The translations under genes were made by a program, and so were the position numbers. From positions 25,069,674-25,133,673 of the forward strand of contig OX393579.1 of the NCBI GenBank assembly GCA_947652605.1: a DNA stretch of 64,000 bases, read 5' to 3'. This document shows positions 1 through 11,652 of the stretch, piece by piece (within the stretch, counting starts at the first letter, position 1; every line of letters begins with the position of its first letter). The stretch comes from Elmis aenea (taxonomy: Eukaryota > Arthropoda > Insecta > Coleoptera > Elmidae). A model generated the notes under the pieces. The model had not been told where the DNA came from, ran no database searches, and saw nothing but the letters and a program-made list of their open reading frames with translations.

Positions 1-2035
1 ATGATGTATAAGCATAATGTGCATGTTACATAGTCATTTAACCTTCATCACAGCCTACTGCTAATATGATAATCCACAGGCGGATACACGAAATAAAGTG
101 TTGAAAAAATGAAATTTTATAAAAAAAAAAACTATTTGCTCTACTAATTTTTTGACACAAGTAAATCTACGAAACATCAAGTGTGGTTGCGGTGTGTCTT
201 GCGTTACATACACCATTACAAAACGTTTAAAAGTATTGCCGATTACATCAATTTGTCGAATACCTTTATTTTTATTTGTAACGACACGGTCCGATAACAA
301 TTAATAAAACTCTAAACGCCTCAAGTTGAAAACAATGTAATGAAACATTCCTTGGTAGTAAAAATAAGTAGTGTAATATGTCGTTATTAAAACGCAAACC
401 AAATATTTCATGTAATTACAGTTTTTGTTATTACCGTGAATATAATGGGCTACTTGCACAACAATGAAAATAAATGTTTATTGGCTAATTTTCTCCAATT
501 TACATATTGTGATCACTACAGATGTTACCATCCAAGACTAATAGTTTTGTACGCTATGCATAAAAAGTATCCAAGAAGTAGGAATAACATAACGAATCCC
601 TTAAAGCCTGTTTTATTTAAACAAACCGATCTCTATAAACAACAACAAAATTTTTGACCCACATAAATTTATAAACTCGATTGTATTAACGTAACATAAT
701 ACATTACTTAAATGCGCAAAAAGAATTGCTTTTTTTACACTACCCAAAATAGCACCCCAAAACACTTTGCAGGATCAAAATCTTAACCACAAGAACAGCA
801 AAATAGTCTTGCAATGACTTTTGAAATGCATACGTAGCAATTTTAAATAAACTGCGGCAAAAGTCAAAGATCAGGCTTTGGGTGGTATTTTTTAATCTAA
901 ATTCAACCTCATTATGCAAATTTTTATGGAAAACAGTAGTCGTTATTAATTAAGCATACATAGTGTAAAATTATAAGAAATAATAACAGTATTTTTTAAT
1001 TAGCAAATATATTTCGTAATTTTTTTACAAAAGGGATTGGTACAACAAACACTGTGCACAATTTATTTCAAAAAATTTAAATGAAAATCATACTTTTACC
1101 AATAAATATTAAAACATTTTTATTCTTAGCATTAAGTTTTTGATTTTTGTAAATATCTTTAAAAATTACGTTTTTATTAACAGTTATTTAATTTTTATGT
1201 ATTTAATATAGTGTTCGGTGTATTGTAAAATTTGTTTACCAAATAGTTGCATGCATTGTTTATTGCATTAAAATATTTCTTAAAAATCAAATACGTGTAT
1301 AAAAATTGGTTAATCCTGAAATAGAAAGTAGAAAAAAAAAACTTAAACAAGAATGTACATGGTACTTCTTAAAAAATTACTATAGTTTAAAAAAAATTGT
1401 ATTAAAAATAAGGCCAAACAGTAATTGAACACAACAATCTTTAAATATTGTTAATAATCGAATTTCCAAAAATTTTAGTTTGTAAACATAACTCTTTTTA
1501 AATTCTTTGCACATGAATCATACAAGATTTTCTAATAAAGTACAACATTTCTTATAGGACATCTACGACAATGAAAATAATTGCGGAGTTATTTGAATTA
1601 ATTATTCTTAAAAATAATACAAAAAAAAAAACACAAATTATAGTTTGCTATCTTATCAAGTTTTTTGGCAAAATGGAATAAAATTAATAAGTCTAAAAAA
1701 ATTGTTATTCATGTACCAATGCAGTAAAGTTTGACTTTTTATCACGAGTGTGGATATTACATTTTTTCTGCAATCGTCAAAGAAATAGCGAAAAATCAAG
1801 CAAACTCATAAAGTTTTACTTCATCTGTCAGATTCTCATTCTCCTGTCAAATGTGTATCTTTGAACAAAAGCACGCTCAATTTTTCTAAATTCAACCAAT
1901 GAGTGTAGCGCATTTTAGTTTTCTTACTGCCTAGTTTACTTTTTTACTGCCTAGGCAGTAAAATGATTATTACAGCCGCTTTTGGGTACTTATTAAGCTA
2001 GTTTAGTGACGATTACAGAAAAAAACTTTTTACTT
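1..2035. other. AT-rich non-coding DNA
   Basis: Only short chance ORFs are seen. A small near-perfect palindrome around ACTGCCTAGGCAGT sits at about 1946-1963. The stretch at about 1635-1690 (tatcttatcaagttttttgg) resembles part of the tandem unit at 2036-2385 and may be an older copy. No gene is recognised. Confidence 0.5.
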
Positions 2036-2385
2036 CAAAACTATTTGAACAAAAAACTATTTGTAGATATAATTTGTATTAGAATTGCTGGTCTTGTTTA
2101 AATAACATCCTCTGAATTCAATGACACACACAGATTTTCGCTATCACATCAAGTTTTTCAGGAAAATGGAAAAACAGAGAATGAGTTATCAAACAAAAAA
2201 ATTAATTTTAAAACTATTTAAACAAAAAACTATTTGTATAATTTATATAAAAATTGCTGTTCTTATCTAAGTAACATGCGCTGAATTCAATGACACGCAC
2301 AGATTTTTGCTATCTCATCAAGTTTTTCAGCAAAATGAAAAACAGATTAATGTGTCTTCAAAAAACAAAAAATATAGTAATTTAT
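2036..2385 (+). repeat. Tandem duplication, two ~175-bp units
   Basis: Two direct copies (about 2036-2210 and 2211-2385) share aacaaaaaactatttgta, ctgaattcaatgacac, cacagatttt and catcaagtttttcag in the same order. They differ at scattered bases and small indels, so the duplication is not recent. Confidence 0.75.
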
Positions 2386-2683
2386 TTTTAAAAATATACA
2401 TATTTAAAGGTTTAATAAATTACTGCTATTGTATTTTGACTAATTTTTAACAGTTACAAATCCGGGAAACCGGGACATCAGGTAATAAATAGCTAGCCTT
2501 TGGACCAATATGCTCGGGTCTACAAGAAGTCGCGTCGTGCCTGCGCAGCTGGCGTAGCCGATCCAATTTACTAAAAAATTATTTTGTGTAAAAACCTGAT
2601 GTGATATCAAAAAACTAAAAGCAGATTCGTAATCAGCGCCACCGAATTATTAAATAACACCAATCAAATTCAAAACACCAAAA

Positions 2684-3667
2684 ATGATGTCGGCCTGTGT
2701 TAGTGATTCTGATCCCGAATATTTTCTGCAGGTTTCTTTCCACATCAACTACCTATCAATTAAAATATACTTAATAAAAGAGAATAATTAAAAGCCAATA
2801 CAAATCGATAAAACGCATTGGCGTTTCACAGGAAGAAGTGACCGAGAAAGATATACACAAGTAATGTGATTTTCTGATAATCATTCGAGCAAAAAGTATA
2901 GGATCCGAAAAAGTTTTTTCGCGGTTGCATTATTTTGCACAAAAATTATAAGATATTTAGGGTATCATGGTCTTTATTAATTATTTTAGTAGACCTATTC
3001 TTTTTTAAAGCTGGTAAAAAAAAAACTAGTGCAAAGTCCTACAGCTTGTTATTGTTCTATGGTACAGCATAGAGTATCCGGCAAGTAAAAATAAACTCTC
3101 TGGGTGTGTTTGGTCCAATCTTTAATTATCACATAAACTTAGAATATTGACGTTTGTCCAGAAACAGGCGAAAAGTAAACATATGTTTGCAATTAACACA
3201 AATCACAGAGCTAGAGGTCTTTGCAAGTGCGTGACATTTCAAGTGACCGGTAATAACTAACTCGTAAGACAGCAAATAATTTAAGCTAAAAGTTATTTGG
3301 AAAAGGGCAAGTTGATAACAGAAGCTATTTGTATTACATTTTATGTTATATTTATGAGTACAATACCGTCCATTTATTTATATTTCAATGTAATATTTGA
3401 TTACGAGTAAACAAATTATTATCATGAATATTAACTGTCTTTTATAGGGAGGCGCTAGACAGCTCAAACAAGACAATGAATACAAAAAATTTCATTGTTT
3501 GTAAAACAAAAATAAATTTCAGGATTTTGCTCACAAATATTTGGCCACCTGTGAAAAAATTATTGTTTTCTGAGTTCGTCGAGAAAATCTGTTGTTTTCA
3601 TCAATTTTTGGACTGGAAAATATATCTTTATTTGCCTAGGGCAGAAAGAACCTGGTTGCCATGGTGA
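2684..3667 (+). CDS. Possible small three-exon gene, unknown product
   Basis: Not recognised. Three exons can be chained in phase: 2684-2731 (MMSACVSDSDPEYFLQ, weak donor GTTTCT), 2832-2860 (EEVTEKDIH, acceptor tttcacag, donor GTAATG) and 3448-3667 (acceptor ctgtcttttatag, beginning EALDSSNKTMN and ending at TGA), giving 98 residues. The acidic, Ser-rich first 40 residues look like real coding sequence and the phases agree. The tail (3530-3667) is low-complexity and could be read-through into an intron or UTR, since another donor (TTT|GTAAAA) lies near 3510. It could be a host gene start or a transposon ORF. Confidence 0.3.
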
Positions 3668-3726
3668 TGAGTTGTCTTTACTGGCCTAGGCCGGAAAGTA
3701 CCTGGTTGCCATGGGCGATGAGTTGT
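3634..3726 (+). repeat. Direct duplication of ~42 bp
   Basis: Two copies, 50 bp apart, of a segment containing GCCTAGG and ACCTGGTTGCCATGG, followed by CGATGAGTTGT or TGATGAGTTGT. The second copy ends next to a possible ORF start. Confidence 0.6.
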
Positions 3727-3809
3727 TTTGTTTATTTGCGCTGTCAGACAAACGTTGTTGTACAACCAAGCAAGTTTTCACCTGTAGTTTGTTAGATTAT
3801 TGTTTAATT

Positions 3810-4497
3810 ATGGATGGTGACGATAGTGATTCTGGTGTCAGTGGCGGACGCAGAAAAAAAATTGTACGTAACATACCTGTAAAGAGTGTAAAGTGTCTTT
3901 ACTGGACGAGTAGGCAGTTTTTGGACGAGCCGTAGGCGCGTCCCGAATGCATACGAGTCCAGTGAAGACACTTCCCGGTCGTGTTACGTAAATAACTATA
4001 ATCGCATCAGGCTCATCCTTTACTTTTTATTACGTTAACAATTATATTTTTGTGCCTATACAAAATAAATACTTAAATTTAAATTGTGCAATTTTCTGTT
4101 TGTCATTTTTGCTTACTTCATTTCATGCGGAGGTTAAAGCAGGGCCTTCGCGAAGGTTTGTGCCGCCCTCAGGTAAAGTTTTTAATGCCGTCCTTTTCCG
4201 GCGTTGTCATCAATATTTACTGAAGAACAAACAATTTTCATTTATTTTTTGTAACTTAAAAAAAAGTTTAAAAAAAAACAATTGCACAACTACCAATTTT
4301 TTTTCGTTTTTATTGTAAGTCATAATTTTTCCGCCCTTGCGAAGTGCCGTCTTTAAGCATGCATGAGTTGTCTTAGTGCTAGCGACGTCCAAGGATTAAG
4401 GGACGCTGCGCTGGTCCAAAAAAGTGTGTCAAATAATGACATAGACCGTCAAATTGGTGAACTATCAAATCGCTATCACAACTTGAATTTCAAATGA
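3810..4497 (+). other. Unresolved gene-like segments
   Basis: An ATG at 3810 opens MDGDDSDSGVSGGRRKKI and meets a donor (ATT|GTACGT) at 3864. A 40-nt block at 4133-4172 lies between a pyrimidine-rich acceptor and GTAAAG and reads VKAGPSRRFVPPS. A third open stretch, 4378-4497, reads ASDVQGLRDAALVQKS and ends NRYHNLNFK then TGA. The first two are phase-compatible, but the third is not in phase with the second, so no complete gene can be assembled. Confidence 0.25.
3865..3990. repeat. Imperfect inverted repeat (hairpin)
   Basis: Left arm TACGTAAC ... GTGTCTTTACTGGAC pairs with right arm GTCCAGTGAAGACAC ... GTTACGTA around a centre near 3930. The left arm overlaps the possible donor of the segment starting at 3810. 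Confidence 0.55.
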
Positions 4498-5052
4498 ATT
4501 TTTTTAAAAAAAGAAACGTTTTTCGATTCCCTAGATCTATTATATTATTTCTCAATATACAAATAGTGGCATAAGGGGTTTGCACTTTATATCATTAATT
4601 ATACACGGCTGCTGCCTTTGTTGAGAAGTGTCACTACCGTTATTTATTATTATTATTTTATTATTAAAATAACAAAGTTAGGAGTAAACATCTTTAGTTT
4701 AAAAGGCACCATCGATTGTAAAATACGCAGTTTTAACGTTTTAAGTATTTTTTTATGGATTCATACAAAAAGGTAAGTCACAAACATTTCAATAAAGTTT
4801 AAATAAATCTTTTGTAGCGAATAATTAAGCAAAACATCAACAATCAAACCTTTCTTAATACGTTGTCTTAGAAATCATTGCCGTTTTGATTATCCCGTGC
4901 ATTATTTGAAGTACCTAAATCCAAAAAAACTTTAAATGATTTTCTATTAGGTAAACGGAATAAAATTGCATACTAAGAAATGAAAATGTTTTAAAAATTA
5001 TAAAGTATATAAAGAAAGCTTAATTAAAGAGCTAATATTCTATTGAATTTAA

Positions 5053-5522
5053 CCCTTCGTTACTACTCATGGGTCTCTATGACCCTGTTAAGTTTAAAAA
5101 TAAAATTTTCAAACAATAATTCTTAACAAACGCTGCCCCCGTCCGTGTATTTTCAGTATTGCACTTGAACTTGCGTGTGGTGGGTGTTTTCAGCCGCTTT
5201 GTGTTTGTTTCGCGCCATTACAGCATTCTAAACGAAAGCGTTGCGGCATTTGTCCCTATAAACCCTATATAAAAGATCACAAAACGAACAGTGTTTGTTC
5301 TTCTTGTAAAATCCCGATTTGCAATACTTGCTCAATAATTGTATGTCCAAACTGTTCAGAAAATAAGTAAATGTAGTATAATTTTATTCCTAAATATATC
5401 CTTTTTCATATGTAGTGTGTTTTAATTTATTATTTTATTTATTTATTTATTAATTTATGAGAGGGCCAGACTGACCCTTGAATAGTCTCAGTGTAAAATT
5501 TATTTTGAGTAGTAACACAGGG
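5053..5522 (+). mobile_element. piggyBac-like miniature element with transposase C-terminus
   Basis: A 470-bp element is flanked by TTAA on both sides (5049-5052, 5523-5526), the piggyBac target. Its ends are CCCTTCGTTACTACTC and the inverted CCCTGTGTTACTACTC. An internally deleted transposase remains: about 5206-5370 encodes a cysteine-rich tail with CGIC, CSSC, CNTC and CPNC pairs ending at TAA, the zinc-binding domain that closes piggyBac transposases. The DDD catalytic domain is gone, so the element depends on an autonomous relative. Confidence 0.88.
5206..5370 (+). pseudogene. piggyBac transposase cysteine-rich domain remnant
   Basis: About 54 codons remain open, reading ...HSKRKRCGICPYKPY... 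to ...CPNCSENK and TAA. The paired cysteines fit the C-terminal zinc-ribbon of piggyBac transposases, which contacts the transposon ends. No start codon or upstream catalytic part is left. Confidence 0.75.
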
Positions 5523-5794
5523 TTAAGTAAATACCATGCTAGTGTCAAAAAAGTGCTTATTTGAATACATTAATAATTACTTCAATATCTGTAGGCAGAT
5601 TTTTCGGCTTTAACATAATATTCATATAACAATTATTGGCCTTATTTCCAAAAAAAAACTAATCAGGTAATTGTGGTGGCTATGATCTCTAATGAAATAG
5701 GATTTTTAAAGCCAAGAAACAAAATTATTGTTAAAGTATTTTATTTTAAAGTCTTAAAATTTTTTAAACGAACAATCTTAATTTGTATTGATAC

Positions 5795-6830
5795 CAGAGG
5801 CTAGCGACGGGGGTGCAAGGGGGGTATTGATGCCGCGGGCGCCAGTCTTAAGGGGCGCCGCGTAGACATTATTTTTGGGTGTATTTTTCACTTATTTAAA
5901 GCCAGAAAACTAAACTACCATTATGCTATTACAATTTGTTTTCATTTTCATTGCAGTGTATTTGAATACCGGGTGATTCAGTTTGACTGTCGCACCCCTA
6001 TAACTTTGTAAGTATTGAGAATAACCCCAACAACCCTTATATATTTGAAATCAGCGAGAAATTCTCTATTAAGTGATGTGTTTTTGTAACCTCTACGATG
6101 ACGTATGTCAAATCCGCGATAGGCAACTGTTTTTTTTTTTAAATTACATAGTATACATTTTTTTGTTGATTCGGATAGAGAATTCAATTCTGAATCCGAC
6201 CATGTACTCAAAAAGTAGTCATACATTAAAAAAAAATAGAGAAAAATCAGCAGTGACGGCCATTTTGAATACATTAAAATCTAATTTTTTATGTCGGCGT
6301 TCATTATTTGTTTTTATTTTTATTATAAATTAATTTTTAATACATTTACATTGATAGTTATAGCATAATTTTTAAGATTTGATCGTTTTTTGTTATGTTA
6401 AATAGACTGTTTGCTATAATTTGAATAAACTTTGAACTGATTTTTCTCGAAAATTTTCTTATGTACGCCTACTTTTTGAGTACATGGTCGGATTCAGAAT
6501 TAAATTCTCTATCCGAATCAACAAAAAAATGTATACTATGTAATTTAAAAAAAAAACAATTGCCTATCGCGGATTTGACATACGTCATCGTAGAGGTAAC
6601 AAAAACACATCACTCAATAGAGAATTTTTTGCTGATTTCAAATATATAAGGGTTGTTGGGGTTATTCTCAATACTTACAAAGTTATAGGGGTGCGACAGT
6701 CAAACTGAATCACCCGGTATATAACACATTATTTTACTTGAAACTCACAAACTACTATAAAAATACAGGCGAGGGGGGGACGCAAAAAAATAATATGCCA
6801 CGGGTGCCATTTACCCTCGCTACTCCACTG
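5795..6830. mobile_element. hAT-type MITE interrupted by a TA-flanked MITE
   Basis: Terminal inverted repeats CAGAGGCTAGCGACGG and (inverted) CAGTGGAGTAGCGAGGG, with an 8-bp target duplication ATTGATAC / ATTGATCT (6 of 8 match). The GC-rich ends (gccgcgggcgcc) stand out from the AT-rich surroundings. Removing the inserted element at 5967-6719 leaves a non-coding element of about 285 bp. Confidence 0.75.
5967..6719. mobile_element. Long-TIR MITE, TA target
   Basis: Inverted arms of about 260 bp start TACCGGGTGATTCAG and end CTGAATCACCCGGTA. They match closely inward past GACTGTCGCACCCCTATAAC and the region around TACATGGTCGGATTCAG. A single-copy loop of about 200 bp lies between. The ORFs here are mirror-image chance frames in the arms. 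Tc1/mariner-like target TA. Confidence 0.88.
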
Positions 6831-6839
6831 ATTGATCTA

Positions 6840-9170
6840 ATAATATTTTGATCATCACGTAAGGATAATAATTCGGTCGAATAAACATCAAAATTACTGG
6901 TTAGAACATAGTCGATAACATTTCTACGTGTCGGTATGATGTTATACAAAATCATTCTCGATTCACCTAAATCTGCAGCTTTATACTTTAGTTACACTAC
7001 ACTCACCATCCCAATGTTCGGTGATAAAACAAACGAACACAGATGAAGGATTTAAGTGTAGTAATTACTTAATATCTACGCCGTGATGAAATTTAAATAA
7101 ATATGCGTTTGAAAAAACTTCATATTTATGAGTATATAGTTATCATTAATGTCACACCCATCTCCTTGTTAAATAATTCCTTTTAATATGTCATGGTCCG
7201 GTATTTGTTTAAAAAAAAGCTATTTTGTTGCTTCAAACCAATTTACATAGAGTACCTAAATCACACATTAATTTTGTGTTAATATTCTGAACTGGTTGTT
7301 GGTGTTTTATGAGTATACTAATTTTTTTATTATGTAAAGTGTTAATAACATTAATTTAATTAGTACAACAACTTTAAAAAATGCGACAAACGTAGTATAT
7401 GGAAGCTATAAATTAGTCAAGGCGAGCATTAGTAGTAACATTCTTGACTGCAATTTTAGGAAATGGATATTTCCTATATTTAATACTACTAAATGCGTAG
7501 GTGAAGACGAGTTTTTCCCAAAAAAAAACAGTTTGTTATTTCAGTTTTATTATAAAAATTAGTAAAACGTTTGTACTAGTTTAGTTAAGTATTAATTTCG
7601 GTCGAATTCCTTTTCATTTGAATATATTCTGTACTAGATTACGGTTTCAATTTGTTAGGAGGAAAATTAGTAATTACTTATACTAAAGCCTAAAGCTGTT
7701 TCAGAAAGTGTTCCCCATTTGTAAGGTTATTCTTAATCGTTTTAAAAGGAAAATCTCCCTTGAACATATATTCTAAAATATTTCCTAACCTCTAAAATAC
7801 CATTGAGAGTTGATTTCTAAAAATATTAAGTGAAAATAAATGGCATTGGGCTCACGAAGTACTTACAAAAGTTAGTTCTAATATAGCAGAATAAATAAAA
7901 TCATGTAAATGAATAGCATACCAAAATGATACAGATTCAATTCCGTTAATAATTTTTTTTTAAACTTATAATAATATAATAAGAAGCCTCATTTATGACA
8001 AAGTACATCAGTGCTATTTTATCACATAACTATAAAAAAATGCTGTTTTTTTAGTAAAGAAAACTAGTGCCGTAAAATATCATTAAATTTTAATTTAAAA
8101 TTGTTTCTGGTTTCGTCAAAATACATTTTCTCTTTCAAAATACTGTGTTATGACGTATAAGTTTGAATTTAACAAGATACAGAAATCACTTTTTATAGAC
8201 AAACGTTCGAGAATTGAATTGAATATTGATGTGATATGCTTTAGGTTTTTACAATAAAAATCGGGAATTGTACCTATGTCATGAAAATATATATCCTTTG
8301 AAGTTGTATAAAATATCTTTTATTACTCTATTTCATTGACATAACTTAGAAATGCAGTACATTGGATCGCTTTCCTCTTTTGTTTAAATATAATTTGCAT
8401 AAAATCCTCTAGTTGTGCAGTTTTTTTTATTGAATTCAACAAAACTTGATATATTTATAACGTAACTGCTACGAAAATTTTGAATAGATAAAAATCTTTT
8501 CAAAATGTATTATTTAGCGTAGGACACCGTGCTTAGCTGCAAAAAAAAACAGATGCTTTTGTTGATACTTGTCACTTGTCTTCATAACAGTTATTCGATT
8601 GTTACTCTTCTTTCTAGTAAATTACAAGATACAAATCTGAAAAGTAAATTTGTTAGTTTCCAGCGAGTGCTGGAAGAAGAAAGTAATAATTTTGTCCGAA
8701 AAATTATTTTTGCTTTTAAACAGTGTTAAAAATGATGTAGATGTATTGAAAATAAATTTGTTATTCTAAAATGTTAAAACTTGTACAAAACAACCAGAAA
8801 TGTTATAAAAGTGTTGACTGGTTCATTTATGCACAAATTATGCCGCTAAAATTTCATTAGTTTAAATTTAAAAGTTTAAGATACAAGGTGTGAGCTTGAC
8901 TAGGTTTATTACATATGTAAAATCTCACGTATAAAACGCACTTCTATAATAGATACGAATGCTTGATTCAGCCCAAAAATTTTTGGTAAAATGAAAATTC
9001 GCGTAAAACATGCACCAAAACTATACACAGCATAAATGGCAGAAAATAACAGCAGAACTACAACTCTTAAAAAATATGGATTTTTAGTGGCATAATAGTG
9101 AAAATTGTGCCGATTGAGTGTTTTGGTTGACAGTTCATACAAATTGTTTTGAATTTTCAAAGGCTACTAC
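6840..9170. other. AT-rich non-coding DNA
   Basis: No gene, RNA gene or clear transposon end is seen. Short ORFs (for example 8529-8729) lack family motifs. Poly-A and poly-T runs and small indel-rich repeats dominate. Confidence 0.5.
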
Positions 9171-9179
9171 CGATATTTT

Positions 9180-9798
9180 AGGTAAAATATTCGCAAATAA
9201 TCATAAGAAACGAAATAACTTCAAAAATATTATATTTAGACATAAAACATGCTTAATAACTTTGGAAGATATTTAAATTTTCTACAAGAAAATGTAAAAA
9301 TATATAGGGTGTTCCAATTAAAAAAAAAATGACTTACATGCGTTTAAAGTTTAGCAAAATGGACCGAGTAAAACGAACACCCTGTATATTATTTTAAAAG
9401 TTTAACCAATCAACAATCACTATGACACTATTGTCTAATAAATTACCAGAGTAAATTGCTCTGGTGTTGTTATGTTAATGAATATAAATATTTTTATAAA
9501 GTTCTGCATCAAATCTGTCAAAATGTTCAAAAAACTGGTTATAACTCAAAAACGGTTTATTTTAGACATAAACAACCTATAATATTTTTGAAAGAGAATT
9601 TAATTTTACATCCTAAAGTTACAAAATATACAGGGTGTTTTATATCAGAGCGCAAAAACAAAACACTGTGTATAGTTGAAAATAATTTTAGGTTATGTAG
9701 TAAATGATTACAAACAACTTTTATATTTAACTTTTTTAGATATTATTACTAATAACAGAGCTATCGAATAATTCCTCTTGGCTGGGACACGCTGTATA
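9180..9798 (+). mobile_element. Decayed arm of the TACAGGGTG foldback family
   Basis: This region aligns by eye with the right arm of the element at 58150-60055: acatgcttaataact, ctctacaagaaaatgtaaaa (here tctacaagaaaatgtaaaa), the internal TATAGGGTGTTCC and ACACCCTGTATA pairs, ttgaaaataattttaggtta, and a degenerate end GGGACACGCTGTATA. Many substitutions mark it as an old, one-sided copy. Confidence 0.7.
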
Positions 9799-9799
9799 A

Positions 9800-11155
9800 G
9801 TAAAGGTTTAGATAAGTATCGGATTATCGTATTTTTTCTAGTTAAAAGTGTTTCAAAAAATAATGCTTTCTCAGTTTTTATTTTTTATATGATATATGTA
9901 AAAACAAACTAGGAAATTCTTCGCCTTTTTTTACACATCCTTTTTCAAATGTATTTGTGTATTATTCATACACAAGATTCCTGCATACATTTTAGTGTTA
10001 TTTATAGTGCAAAAAAGTGCCGTTATGTTATAACATAATTAGCTACCAAACCAGTTTTATTGTTCAAATTTTGATGAAACAATTTGTTATAAATAGCAAA
10101 CCAACAGAAGCACCTGCTCAAATATGGGAAGAGACGGAGCGACCAGCAAAGAAGTGGTTCAGCAAGTTTATAGCCCTCAGGATAAACGGTTTCATTTCCA
10201 AGGTTGGGTCGCGTCCTTGTCACTAAAATATTACATTAAAATTTTACCAACTCATAACCATAATAAAGATGTATATTAAGAGCACTTATAGCAGAATATT
10301 TATACATACTTGATTAAAACGACTCGTTTTTAAATTAGATGCTAATCCTTTTTTATTAGGAAAGACCAGGCGACAGTGGTCGTATGTTATACACCCACAA
10401 CTACAAAAACTTAATGTAATATTCTTATGTTATCAGCATGTAACCAAATTTTGATATCATAAATTTAATATTTTGCTTAATCACATTCTGCTGAAAATAT
10501 TAGTTTCTTTTATAACACATGTTATAGACTTAAATGTGAAAAAAGTTTTGTACAATTTTATTTTCACTGTTGAAATTTCAGTACATGTAAATATTTAAAA
10601 GAAAAAGATAATTGCATTGTGTCCTAAAAAGAATTTCTCGATTAATAAATATGATGCTATTAAAATGAGTGCTTATTGAAATTATCAAGATACAGTATAA
10701 GCTAACAGTTGTGTACAAAATACTACTGTTGAAAAAAAATTTAACTTCGTCAGGGTTTTGTTGATTTTGTAGACTCGTGACTATACTTATACGTTACATT
10801 TTACTCCCAAGCTATTTTTAACATTATTTGTATGCAAGGTGTCCCAATAAGAACTCCTCAGACCTGTGATCCTTTATTTTAAAAGATAGAACTTTGGTAT
10901 TGATTGAAAAGGACTTGCAAACATTTTATTAATAAAACCAAAGCTGTATTTCTTAAATTAAAAAAGTTACAGGCCTGAGTAGTTTTTGCTAGTACTCCTT
11001 GTTTGTTTGTTTTGGTGAAACTTTTGACTTTTTAAAAAACTGAAAATGATTTTTTGTAGATTTTTGTAAAAAAACAAATGTTATATTCAATGCGTTATAT
11101 TTTTTTTTAGCAATAAATATGAACTAAAAATTATTAAAAAACTTGATGTTTGCCC
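9800..11155. other. AT-rich non-coding DNA with a possible repeat end
   Basis: No gene is recognised. The sequence from about 10838 (aaggtgtcccaataagaact) looks like one end of another interspersed repeat, but no matching inverted end was found. Confidence 0.45.
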
Positions 11156-11568
11156 TCAGTGACAGTGACAGTGACAGTGACAGTGACAGTGACAGTGACA
11201 GTGACAGTGACAGTGACAGTGACAGTGACAGTGGCAGTGGCAGTGGCAGTGGCAGTGACAGTGACAGTGACAGTGACAGTGACAGTGACAGTGACAGTGA
11301 CAGTGACAGTGACAGTGACAGTGACAGTGACAGTGACAGTGACAGTGACAGTGACAGTGACAGTGACAGTGACAGTGACAGTGACAGTGACAGTGACAGT
11401 GACCGTGACCGTGACCGTGACCGTGACCGTGACCGTGACCGTGGCAGTGGCAGTGGCAGTGGCAGTGGCAGTGGCAGTGGCAGAGGCAGTGGCAGTGGCA
11501 GTGGCAGGCAGTGGCAGTGGCAGTGGCAGTGGCAGTGGCAGTGGCAGTGGCAGTGGCATTGACAGTGA

Positions 11569-11649
<81 letters not shown>

Positions 11650-11652
11650 TGA
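11156..11652. repeat. Hexanucleotide satellite-like array, about 497 bp
   Basis: About 82 uninterrupted units of a 6-bp repeat, sorted into blocks by variant: GACAGT, then GGCAGT (11231-11256), GACAGT again to 11400, GACCGT (11401-11442), GGCAGT to about 11558 with one phase slip near 11504, and GACAGC to the end. All frames stay open (Ser-Asp, Val-Thr and others), which explains long apparent ORFs of 139-215 codons. None has a credible start or neighbouring exons, so they are not called as genes. Confidence 0.92.

Noticed and set aside
5978..6649. Overlapping ORFs on both strands with the same peptide
   Set aside because: The same peptide (TWSDSELNSLSESTKKC) appears in both orientations because it lies in the inverted arms of a MITE.
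11156..11652. CRISPR array
   Set aside because: No spacers: units are directly adjacent 6-mers, and the host is an insect.
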